The notes under the pieces were generated by a model, which was given only the letters and a program-made list of their open reading frames with translations, was not told the origin of the DNA and searched no databases. A program made the position numbers and the translations under genes. 64,000 nucleotides of DNA, taken from positions 124,001 to 188,000 of the forward strand of contig NZ_QJJZ01000009.1 of the NCBI RefSeq assembly GCF_003201775.1. The letters are read 5' to 3'. Source of the stretch: Arenibacter sp. ARW7G5Y1 (lineage in GTDB: Bacteria > Bacteroidota > Bacteroidia > Flavobacteriales > Flavobacteriaceae). Below are positions 56,832-64,000 of the stretch, piece by piece; within the stretch, counting starts at the first letter, position 1, and every line of letters begins with the position of its first letter.

Positions 56832-57515
56832 ATGTTTGTGAAGAAGGAGGAAATTGAAAGTAAATTAAGGAAGAAGCCTTGGCCCACTAAAGCGGCTATG
56901 GAACAGGTTTATGAAAAGAACCTATGGGGTGGTAAGGAATCCGATTTCTATTCTGGAGAAGGATCCCATGATCCGGAAATTGTAAAACCTTATATAGCTG
57001 TTTTAAAATCATTCTTGAGCTCGTTTAAAGAACCCTTGACCGTTTGTGATCTAGGTTGTGGGGATTTTAATATAGGCAAGGACTTGGTAGGGCATACCAA
57101 AAGGTACATAGCTATCGATATCGTATCTGGGCTTATAGCTAGGAATAACGAAAAATTTAAGGTAGAAAACCTGGAATTCCGTTGTTTGGATATCGCCCGT
57201 GATGATTTGCCATCTGGGGATTGTGCCATACTGAGACAAGTGCTTCAACATTTATCCAATGCTGAAGTACAAAGTGTAGTGGGTAAATTGTATAATTTTA
57301 AATATGTTGTTTTAACGGAACATTTACCTGAAGGTGATTTTGTACCCAATAAGGATATTATTTCCGGACAGGGAATTAGATTAAAAAAACAAAGCGGTCT
57401 AAACCTAGCGGCCCCACCATTTAATTTAAGGGTGAAGGAAGAAAAACAATTGGTATCCCACAGGATTCCTAGAGGTAAAGGGGTCATTGTTACTACACTT
57501 TATAGAACTTCTTAG
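56832..57515 (+). CDS. SAM-dependent class I methyltransferase
   Basis: This 227-residue protein has the SAM motif I PLTVCDLGCGDFNIGKDLVG, motif II YIAIDIVSGLIARN and RCLDIARDDLPSGDCAILRQ. The C-terminus GVIVTTLYRTS is usual for small-molecule methyltransferases. Substrate unknown. It stands alone. Confidence 0.88.
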   Translation: MFVKKEEIESKLRKKPWPTKAAMEQVYEKNLWGGKESDFYSGEGSHDPEIVKPYIAVLKSFLSSFKEPLTVCDLGCGDFNIGKDLVGHTKRYIAIDIVSGLIARNNEKFKVENLEFRCLDIARDDLPSGDCAILRQVLQHLSNAEVQSVVGKLYNFKYVVLTEHLPEGDFVPNKDIISGQGIRLKKQSGLNLAAPPFNLRVKEEKQLVSHRIPRGKGVIVTTLYRTS

Positions 57516-57565
57516 GATTTATGTGTAGGCGTGTTTGTGGTTGTATTTTATCACCGAAAAGGAAA

Positions 57566-57581
57566 AAAATCTATAGATTTT
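57566..57581. other. Perfect 16-bp palindrome
   Basis: AAAATCTATAGATTTT lies between the methyltransferase and the universal stress gene. It may be a protein-binding site; in AT-rich DNA it could also be chance. Confidence 0.35.
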
Positions 57582-57760
57582 AAAAGGCTTGGGAAGATGA
57601 TGGTAAATGTTCATTTATTGGATTGTAACATTTCATATTACGTTGCTATGGGTTGAAGAATATCAAGGTCTGGGGTAGATTATTGGTAGGGATGACCAAT
57701 ATCATATTATTTGAGCCCATAGTTGGATAATTTTAAGGTACAAATTTTAAATAACGTTCT

Positions 57761-58585
57761 ATGAGAATTTTAATTCCAACCGATTTTTCCGAATTATCCA
57801 ATGTCGCAATTAAGTATGCCATTGATTTAGGTAAAGATATAGAGGTAAAGTTACACTTACTTCACGTTATAGATACATCTGCACCATCAAGGGCCAGAGT
57901 GGGTTCCCATAAACTTCAGGAGGCTATAAAATCCAGTTCAGAAAGGGACATGAAAGAACTTTTGGCATCTATCAAAAAAGATAATGACCGTAATATTGAA
58001 ATAAGCTATGAGATTACCTCTGGCTCGCCTATAGGGAAATATGTTGAAATAACGGCACAGAAAAATGATGCTGATGTTGTATGTATTGGGACCAAGGGTG
58101 CCAGTGGACTTAAAAAGATTCTCTTTGGAAGTAATGCTGCCGATATCATAGAAAATAGTAGCATCCCTGTCTTAACCATTCCTGAGTTTGCCCGCTATAA
58201 GGGTATTCAAAACATTGTATATTCCAGTGATTTTTATAATCTAGACAAAGAGCTGGATATAATTATCCCATTTGCAAAATTATTGGATTCCTGGATTCAA
58301 ATTCTTCATATTGACAAGGATAATGAAGGCTATGAGGGAGATCTAAAACAAAAGGAAATGAATTTAAGACAAGATTTTTCTTATCAAAAAATAAAATTGA
58401 CCGAATTAAAAATCAACTCCGTGATATTGGGCATCAATAAATTTGTTACCGACGTTGACGCGGACATGGTGATTATGTTCACCCACCATACCAACTTTTT
58501 AGAAAAGGTATTTCAAAAGAGTGTTACCCAAAATACAGCATTTCAAACTAGCATACCACTTTTTACTTTTCAAAAGGATTCATAA
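57761..58585 (+). CDS. Universal stress protein, tandem UspA domains
   Basis: This 274-residue protein starts MRILIPTDFSELSNVAIKYA and has the nucleotide loop GTKGASGLKKILFGSNAADI, then PVLTIPE. The second half starts IQNIVYSSDFYNLDKELDII. It is a paralogue of the protein at 17166 with the same layout. It is cytoplasmic and its trigger is unknown. Confidence 0.88.
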   Translation: MRILIPTDFSELSNVAIKYAIDLGKDIEVKLHLLHVIDTSAPSRARVGSHKLQEAIKSSSERDMKELLASIKKDNDRNIEISYEITSGSPIGKYVEITAQKNDADVVCIGTKGASGLKKILFGSNAADIIENSSIPVLTIPEFARYKGIQNIVYSSDFYNLDKELDIIIPFAKLLDSWIQILHIDKDNEGYEGDLKQKEMNLRQDFSYQKIKLTELKINSVILGINKFVTDVDADMVIMFTHHTNFLEKVFQKSVTQNTAFQTSIPLFTFQKDS

Positions 58586-58703
58586 TCTTGTAGATACTTA
58601 AAAGTGTGTAGGTGAAAGAGATGGCTAAGTCAAAATTTATGGCATTTTGAGTCGTATCCTTTTTGATACTTATTTGCCCCATAGGTTTTTTTCATTTGGT
58701 ACG

Positions 58704-59426
58704 TCATATCCGAAGGATCGATTTTGAAATTGTATCATAGATCAGTAATCCTTCACTTTGGCTGTTGAGTTGTCCAATACGATATCCGTTAGCGTCCCAA
58801 ATTGACGTTTGTCCTGCACTTTGGAAATCATCACAATATCCAATAGAGTTGGCCATTAAAATAGGTGTTGAATATTTACGGGCCACCTTTGGAAAATAGG
58901 CATTCGCCTTTTCGATTCCCAGCTGTGATTTGGCCACACTTGCCAAATAAACGGTCGCTCCCATTGCATACGCATTTGCAGTATGTTGTGGCTGCAATGA
59001 TTCGAAACAAATGGCAAGGGCAATTTTTGCGTCTTTCAGGGTCAAAATAGTTTGTTTATTACCTTCAATGAAATACTTCTTTTCGTCTAAATGCAATATT
59101 TGCTTGGAATAGGTTTGCCGTGGTAGGTGAGGTTGAAAAATAACCATGCTAATTAATATTCCAGCTTCTGAATGTGTGGGCAAACCAACTCCAATCGCAA
59201 TTTTGTTTGTATTGCTCATTTCTTGAAATACATCCAATCTCAAGTCGTTTTGATCGGTTGCCAAAGCCTTTGCCAGTTTGGGTTCATAACCCAACAACGA
59301 TAATTCAGGAAAAACAATTAAGTCGGTTTTTTCTGTCACAGCACGTGTAATCCATCTCAAATGGTTTTCGATATTGACTTTGATATTCCCTATTTCAGAT
59401 TTTGTCTGTGCAACACAAATTTTCAT
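58704..59426 (-). CDS. Carbon-nitrogen hydrolase (nitrilase superfamily)
   Basis: The ATG at 59426 (MKICVAQTKSEIGNIKVNIE, 240 residues) fits nitrilase-fold starts better than the upstream codon at 59501. The catalytic triad is visible: Glu in FPELSLLGYEP, Lys in YSKQILHLDEKKYF and Cys in IALAICFESLQ. It would cleave an amide or nitrile; the substrate is unknown. It lies 87 bp after the SDR gene on the same strand and may be co-transcribed. Confidence 0.88.
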   Translation of the reverse strand: MKICVAQTKSEIGNIKVNIENHLRWITRAVTEKTDLIVFPELSLLGYEPKLAKALATDQNDLRLDVFQEMSNTNKIAIGVGLPTHSEAGILISMVIFQPHLPRQTYSKQILHLDEKKYFIEGNKQTILTLKDAKIALAICFESLQPQHTANAYAMGATVYLASVAKSQLGIEKANAYFPKVARKYSTPILMANSIGYCDDFQSAGQTSIWDANGYRIGQLNSQSEGLLIYDTISKSILRI

Positions 59427-59513
59427 TGTATTCGTTTTTTCAAAATGAATTGGCCAATAGGTAAGCGTTTGTAACGATTGATTGCATTTGGTTGCATACA
59501 ATTTAAATTCGGA

Positions 59514-60284
59514 CTACATATTATAAATGCCGCCATTGATGTCCAAGGTAGCACCGCTAATAAAGCCATCATATTCGGAGGCCAGGAATAGAACCGCCCG
59601 TGCAACGTCATTTGCGTTACCTGCTCGTTGAATTGGAATCCCAGCGGTTGTTGCGGCCGCTGATTCTTTGGTAGTATGTGTGTTATGAAAGGAAGTGCCA
59701 AGGATAAGACCTGGGGCAACGGCATTGACCCTAGTGCCTTGGGGACCCAATTCGGCAGAGAGAGCCCTCGTAAAGGTAAGGATAGCGCCTTTGCTGGTAG
59801 AATAAGCCAGAGATCCAGGGTGTCCCCCTTTGCGCCCTGCGAGTGAAGCCAGGTTAACGATACTGCTATTTTTATTTTTTGCTAGAAAGGGAGATGCGGC
59901 TTTAGTAACGAACATCATGGAAGTAAGGTTTATGTCCATTACCTTGTGCCAGAACCCAGCCTCCATTTCGCTCAGCATTTTACGAGAAACAAGTGAACCT
60001 GCGTTGTTGATTAATATGTCCAGCCCGCCAAACGTTTCCACTGCTTTTTGGACCAATGTATTGGCATCGGCCTCTTGGGTTAGGTCACCACCTATGGCAA
60101 CAGCTTTTAGTCCTTTGCCCATGGCGTATTCCGTTAATTGCTTCGCAGTTTCTGCACTGGAAAAATAGTGGATGGCAACATTGGCTCCACTATCGATAAA
60201 GTGTTTGGTAATTGACTCGCCAATTCCTTGTGCACCAGCCGTGATAAGAATATTTTTTCCTGTTAATTTATGGTTGTTTTTCAT
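59514..60284 (-). CDS. SDR-family NAD(P)-dependent oxidoreductase
   Basis: This 256-residue protein has the cofactor loop ITAGAQGIGESITKHF (TGxxxGIG type), NNAGS, the catalytic Ser in VNLASLAGRKGG and YSTSKGA (Tyr, Lys). The C-terminus FISGATLDINGGIYNM is typical of FabG-like enzymes. It reduces a ketone or oxidises an alcohol; the substrate is unknown. Confidence 0.92.
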   Translation of the reverse strand: MKNNHKLTGKNILITAGAQGIGESITKHFIDSGANVAIHYFSSAETAKQLTEYAMGKGLKAVAIGGDLTQEADANTLVQKAVETFGGLDILINNAGSLVSRKMLSEMEAGFWHKVMDINLTSMMFVTKAASPFLAKNKNSSIVNLASLAGRKGGHPGSLAYSTSKGAILTFTRALSAELGPQGTRVNAVAPGLILGTSFHNTHTTKESAAATTAGIPIQRAGNANDVARAVLFLASEYDGFISGATLDINGGIYNM

Positions 60285-60650
60285 GATATAACTTATTAAA
60301 AAGCATTGATAGTGGTCGTATAATTAATGTTTACTCTTATGGACAGCATACTCTTACAAATATAAGGAAACAAGGTAGGTATTTTTATACTGTAGACATT
60401 GTCGATACAAGAATAGTGTTATGGGAAAGCCATAGGAACCAAGTCATTGGAAGTGGGAGGGGCTTTTACAATTAATCCTGCAGTCTATACGTGCCGGGAT
60501 GGACAGGAAGCAATGAGGTGGTCGGTTCCTTATACAGGTGTTATCTATTATTTAAGTTGTAATAAACCATGGATTTGCAATTTATAAAAACACCATTTAA
60601 ACCTTGCGTATCAATCAAAGTCCATTAAGGTAATGGTCACTATTTAAATT
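60285..60650. other. Intergenic region, 366 bp
   Basis: I see no gene, RNA or repeat that I can support. The SDR gene promoter must lie at its left end. Confidence 0.4.
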
Positions 60651-60827
60651 ATGAACATTCAAATTAATAGCCTTAAACCATTTGTGGTAATTCTGTTAAT
60701 ATCGTCGTTGCTTTCTATTTTTAGTTGTAACAATAATTCGGATGATGGCATAGCCGTAGAAATTATTAACACGCCAACCTGTTTTCTTGATCCACGAGCC
60801 AATATGGCACGATTGTACCCAGGGTGA
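60651..60827 (+). pseudogene. Truncated lipoprotein gene, 58 codons
   Basis: The ATG at 60651 opens a clear lipoprotein signal (FVVILLISSLLSIFSC) with an Asp/Asn-rich linker (NNNSDDG) as in flavobacterial surface lipoproteins. The frame stops after VEIINTPTCFLDPRANMARL and a few more residues. Fifty-eight residues is too short for such a protein. It runs into the convergent GrpB gene. It is probably the 5' remnant of a larger gene cut by a rearrangement. An actual short lipoprotein is the alternative. Confidence 0.5.
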
Positions 60828-60832
60828 TGGGA

Positions 60833-61408
60833 TTACTTTTCTCTTAACAAATTTAGCGTTTCTTTGATGAATTCCCCTTTTCCCAAGACATAGGCCCCTC
60901 TGTCATTTCGATACTTTGAAGCTAAATCCAGTTTTAATTTTTCGTATTCCTTTGCTCTTTTTTTGTCCGCAATCAGATAATCCCGAAATTCAATTTGTTG
61001 CCACATAACATTGTCCTTTGGGCACATATGTATATGAAAAATTTGCTCTTTTTCTCCATTAAGATTGTAACCTTTGCCAAAAGATGAATATTCTTCTATA
61101 TTTTCCCTTGAAGGAACTTTAAAATGTGAGTATCCCAAATGGGCAAATTTTTCAATTAGATTTTCGTCGAATAATAGTTTTTTAGGTATTTCAATTAGCA
61201 TGTCTATATAAGGTTTGGACTTTATTCCGGGAATTGAAGAACTCCCAAAGTGTTCCGCCCTTAAAACTATGTCCTTACCAACTTTTTCAATAATTAGTTC
61301 TTTTTCCTTTTCGTAAATAGCGATCCATTCCGGATTGTGATCTACCAGCTCAATTGGAAAAAGTCTATTCCAATCATCCTTGGTCAAATCGTAAAGTGAC
61401 TTTTGCAT
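60833..61408 (-). CDS. GrpB/nucleotidyltransferase-fold protein
   Basis: This 191-residue protein carries the GrpB features LVDHNPEWIAIYEKEKELI, AEHFGSSSIPGIKSKPYIDM and HIHMCPKDNVMWQQIEFRDY. The GSS and D-x-L pattern marks a nucleotidyltransferase fold. Substrate unknown. It ends 5 bp from the truncated lipoprotein. Confidence 0.88.
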   Translation of the reverse strand: MQKSLYDLTKDDWNRLFPIELVDHNPEWIAIYEKEKELIIEKVGKDIVLRAEHFGSSSIPGIKSKPYIDMLIEIPKKLLFDENLIEKFAHLGYSHFKVPSRENIEEYSSFGKGYNLNGEKEQIFHIHMCPKDNVMWQQIEFRDYLIADKKRAKEYEKLKLDLASKYRNDRGAYVLGKGEFIKETLNLLREK

Positions 61409-61718
61409 TATTGTTTGTGTTTTACAAGTTGCGTATAAAGGTGGTTATAAAGTTAATGCGGGACAACCAATGGCTAAAGAATTAAAACTTGTTACAATTG
61501 TAAATAATGTATATACTATATTTTTACTACTCATGGAATTTGGTTTCAGTTTTGCACATTGGTCCAATACAACGGACAGCTAGGTTTTTTTACCAATTTT
61601 CAAATAAACTAGGACTCAGGCAATTGCGAGAGCCTCCTATGATCCATTATCTCATGGACAGTTGAGTGTTGGGGAAATCAGCTTTTCCGAATGTTTTTGA
61701 GATAATAGCAATTTGTGC
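61409..61718. other. Intergenic region, 310 bp
   Basis: I see no gene, repeat or terminator that I can support in this stretch between the GNAT gene and the GrpB gene. Confidence 0.4.
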
Positions 61719-62207
61719 TTATACATCTTTGGTCTTGTTTTTTTCTTTATTTTGGTAAACATTCGGATTGTATTTTTCCATATAGATCTCTGGTCTGGGC
61801 AGTTTTGTAAAACCGTATTTTTCATAGAGCCATTCCGCTGTGCTTGTCAATAAAATCCAGCGTCTTAAATCTTGTAAATGTTTGTGTTCCATGATCGTTT
61901 CCATAAGCCATTTGCCCAATCCAAGTCCGCGATATTCTTTTAATATAAATATATCACCTAGATATGCAATGGTAGAAAAGTCGGAAATAACCCTGGCATA
62001 TCCAATGAATTTCGAGTCACAATATATTCCGAAATTTAAGGAATTGTCTATTGATTTTTTAACCTTATCCAATGAGATTCCATTACTCCAACCAGATTCG
62101 TTGGTCAAAAAATCATGAATCAATAAAATATCCAATTTCTTAGTGTCCGTGGAAATTAGATATTCATTTCTATATTTCTCTACAATCTCCAATTTAGTTT
62201 TGTTCAT
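61719..62207 (-). CDS. GNAT-family N-acetyltransferase
   Basis: This 162-residue protein has YARVISDFSTIAYLGDIFIL and the acetyl-CoA loop KEYRGLGLGKWLMETIMEHK, then WLYEKYGFTKLPRPEIYMEK. Such GNATs usually acetylate small amines or proteins. The 56-bp repeat lies 125 bp upstream of its start. Confidence 0.88.
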   Translation of the reverse strand: MNKTKLEIVEKYRNEYLISTDTKKLDILLIHDFLTNESGWSNGISLDKVKKSIDNSLNFGIYCDSKFIGYARVISDFSTIAYLGDIFILKEYRGLGLGKWLMETIMEHKHLQDLRRWILLTSTAEWLYEKYGFTKLPRPEIYMEKYNPNVYQNKEKNKTKDV

Positions 62208-62331
62208 TAAATGAATGTACTAGGTCCCGTATTCCAATAATAGCCGATCATGAGTGTCATTTATATGCGGCCACCATCAACTTGGTGTTGTGAGCAACAC
62301 TTTTATTTATCATTACTTCAGTTATATCTGT

Positions 62332-62387
62332 TTTATTGGCACCGCCCAAGGGTATAATACCCCGAGGCTTGCCCCGAGGTAGTTTAC
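62332..62387 (-). repeat. 56-bp dispersed repeat, copy B
   Basis: Reverse-complement copy of 41833-41888, with 54 of 56 bases the same. It lies between the GNAT gene start and the 3' end of the cyclase pseudogene. Confidence 0.9.
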
Positions 62388-62488
62388 TTTGTGGCCAAGT
62401 GTTTCTTTCTGTTTTTTAATTCCAGTTTTGGTCAAGTTTCGACTTTTTCTATAATAAAGCCTATACATATCGGCCAATGTCATTCATA

Positions 62489-63000
62489 TCAATTTGATAC
62501 AAATGTGAACAATTCAATTATTTCCTTCTTCCCTCTAAGTTCTTTTTTTTTCAAGAGATCTGTGCCTATATCAGCTCCGGGAAGCATCATACCCATAAGT
62601 TTGCCAGATATGAGGCAATTAACATTATAGGTGTTGCAAAGCCCCTGAATACGTGCTGTTGAATTTAGTACATCGCCAGTAAAAATAAATATCCTTTTTT
62701 ATAACGCCAATTTCTGTCTAAATGAAACCCCGCTTTGAAAACGGGACCAATACCATATTTTAAAGAATACTTATCGGTTTCATCCAGTAAGGCTTGCAAA
62801 AGTAAGAATTTTCAGGGTTGGTTGGGGCCGTATTTGATTATGGCCATAGTATCTGTTGTACAAGTTAGCCATTTGAGAAGAGTGGATTGCATTTTTACGG
62901 CACTAGAGGAGAACTTAATGCCAGGAAAAAGGCCAATTAGGAAAAATTCTTCAGCCGTTTCCAAATCGGTGAATGGGTGGGTCAGACCAATGTTTCTCGA
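62489..63000 (-). pseudogene. Adenylate/guanylate cyclase (class III), decayed
   Basis: No long frame survives, but pieces in three minus-strand frames join into one cyclase. They are TDTMAIIKYG (near 62850), LLQALLDETDKYSLKYGIGP with VFKAGFHL (62720-62795), EIGVIKKDIYF (62685-62720) and TGDVLNSTARIQGLCNTYNV, NCLISGKLMGMMLPG, ELRGKKEIIELFTFVSN, stop at 62489. The block TGDVLNSTARIQ is the class III signature with the catalytic Asn and Arg. The metal-site segment with QYVGDE between IIKYG and the LLQALL piece is missing, as is part of the strand after FHL. The 5' limit is approximate. Confidence 0.75.
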
Positions 63001-63076
63001 TTTTATATTGCAAAAAATACCTGGTCCAAAATAAATACTTGAGATAGTAGATCGAAATTATTTTGCAGCAACAAGT

Positions 63077-63919
63077 TTATCCCTTAAAGGTCCAGGCCAC
63101 AAACCTGCTCTGTTTATTTCCCTGTTCCATATCCACAACCTTTACCGCTATTGGTAAGGTTTTATTAATGGCCCTTTTTATATTTTTCAAGTTTTCCTTT
63201 TGTGAGACTAGGGAGGTAAACCAATGTACCTGATCCTTGAATTGCACACTCTCCACAACCATTTTTTTAACAAAAGCTTCCTCACCCCCCTTATACCATA
63301 ATTCGTTGGCCTGTCCACCAAAATTTTCCCCTTCCTCCAATTGCAGGTTGCGAACTTTTCGCTGGTTTTGTTGTTGGGCATCTGTTCGGTTCTTAAAAAA
63401 TGGAGGATTGCAGACCACTACGTCAAAATTATCCCCAGGCAGAATTATGTGTTCCAAAATACTGTATTTGAACCGTTGCCGCCTTAGTACTATTTCTTGC
63501 AATACCGTATTTTTATCAATAATTTTCTGGGCATTTTTTAAGGCATCCAGATCCACCTCACTGGCCGTACACTGCCAATTAAAATGAAGCCTGGCCAAAA
63601 TGGGATAGATTAGGTTGGCTCCAGTGCCTATGTCCAACAATCTAAGTGTGGTTTTAGGAATCAGATCAGCTATATGTAAGAGGTAATCTAAACGGCCAGG
63701 AATGGGGGGACAGAGGTTGTACTCAGGTATATCCCAGTGCTCAAGGCCATAATGGGCTTTTAGCAAGGCCTTGTTCAGCGCCTTTATGGCTAGTTTGTCC
63801 CCAAATTTAATAGTTTGGTTTCCATAAGCATTTACAAAGACAAACTTCCTGAGTGCTGGAGAATGAAGAATAAGGTCTTCAAAATCGTAATCTTTGGCAA
63901 AGGGGTTTTTTGGGTGCAC
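63077..63919 (-). CDS. rlmF: 23S rRNA (adenine-1618-N6)-methyltransferase
   Basis: This 280-residue protein starts at GTG with MHPKNPFAKDYDFEDLILHS. The RlmF signs are WDIPEYNLCPPIPGRLDYLL, LLDIGTGANLIYPILA (SAM motif I) and VVCNPPFF (the NPPF N6-adenine motif). It methylates A1618 of 23S rRNA. No ATG is near the start, so GTG or a start a little upstream is used. The window ends 81 bp later. Confidence 0.9.
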   Translation of the reverse strand: MHPKNPFAKDYDFEDLILHSPALRKFVFVNAYGNQTIKFGDKLAIKALNKALLKAHYGLEHWDIPEYNLCPPIPGRLDYLLHIADLIPKTTLRLLDIGTGANLIYPILARLHFNWQCTASEVDLDALKNAQKIIDKNTVLQEIVLRRQRFKYSILEHIILPGDNFDVVVCNPPFFKNRTDAQQQNQRKVRNLQLEEGENFGGQANELWYKGGEEAFVKKMVVESVQFKDQVHWFTSLVSQKENLKNIKRAINKTLPIAVKVVDMEQGNKQSRFVAWTFKG

Positions 63920-64000
63920 CAGATGTGTTTTTAAAAAGTAAAGGTAGCAAAAGCTAAAGCAAAATTAGGTTTGCCGTAAACAGCGCCTAATTTCAATTCC

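Noticed and set aside
62391-62630. Plus-strand 79-residue frame
   Set aside because: It is antisense to the 3' part of the cyclase pseudogene, whose minus-strand translation is clearly family-like.
62735-63034. Plus-strand 99-residue frame
   Set aside because: It lies antisense to the decayed cyclase and has no family signal.

Overview
The window looks like chromosome from a marine-type member of the Flavobacteriaceae (Bacteroidota). The evidence is a SusC-type TonB receptor, a 1361-residue hybrid two-component regulator, PadR/PspC/DUF2807 and DUF4870 genes, many lipoproteins with short lipoboxes, AT-rich intergenic DNA, and promoters of the Bacteroidota type (TTG, about 19 nt, TAnnTTTG). 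The genus cannot be fixed from the sequence alone. I see no rRNA, tRNA, CRISPR array, prophage or intact insertion sequence.

Region 1-15019 is a glycan-use locus. It holds a SusC-like receptor interrupted by one in-frame amber codon, a GH109-type Gfo/Idh/MocA enzyme, a hybrid sensor/AraC regulator, a DUF3472 lipoprotein, an S1 sulfatase with a formylglycine cysteine, an M28 peptidase, a formylglycine-generating enzyme with both catalytic cysteines, then galK-galT behind a perfect 12-bp dyad that is probably an operator. The parts fit the uptake, desulfation and catabolism of a sulfated galactose/N-acetylgalactosamine-containing glycan or glycoprotein; the substrate is inferred.

Region 15-38 kb is mostly housekeeping and stress genes: CbpM/CbpA chaperones, universal stress proteins, thioredoxin reductase, an L-Ala-D/L-Glu epimerase and aminotransferase pair, the PadR-PspC-DUF2807 envelope set, NudK-MsrA, a PBP4-type carboxypeptidase, OxyR, a HlyD-MacB permease-TolC efflux operon without its own ATPase, and Dps.

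Region 38-48 kb holds a metallophosphoesterase, DoxX, an amidohydrolase, a VOC protein and a SigZ-like ECF sigma factor. A 37-residue protein with 14 cysteines (metallothionein-like), too short for ordinary gene calling, lies directly upstream of sigZ. DUF2914, GH105, ACT and Gfo/Idh/MocA genes follow.

Region 48-64 kb is accessory. It holds a DUF4256 pseudogene with three lesions, an unrecognised secreted protein, MFS and GNAT genes, a Crp/Fnr-linked operon (cyclase-family hydrolase, YdcZ transporter, GNAT, nitroreductase, tautomerase-like protein), a methyltransferase, nitrilase-fold and SDR genes, GrpB, a decayed adenylate/guanylate cyclase, and RlmF. A 56-bp repeat occurs twice in inverted orientation (41833 and 62332).
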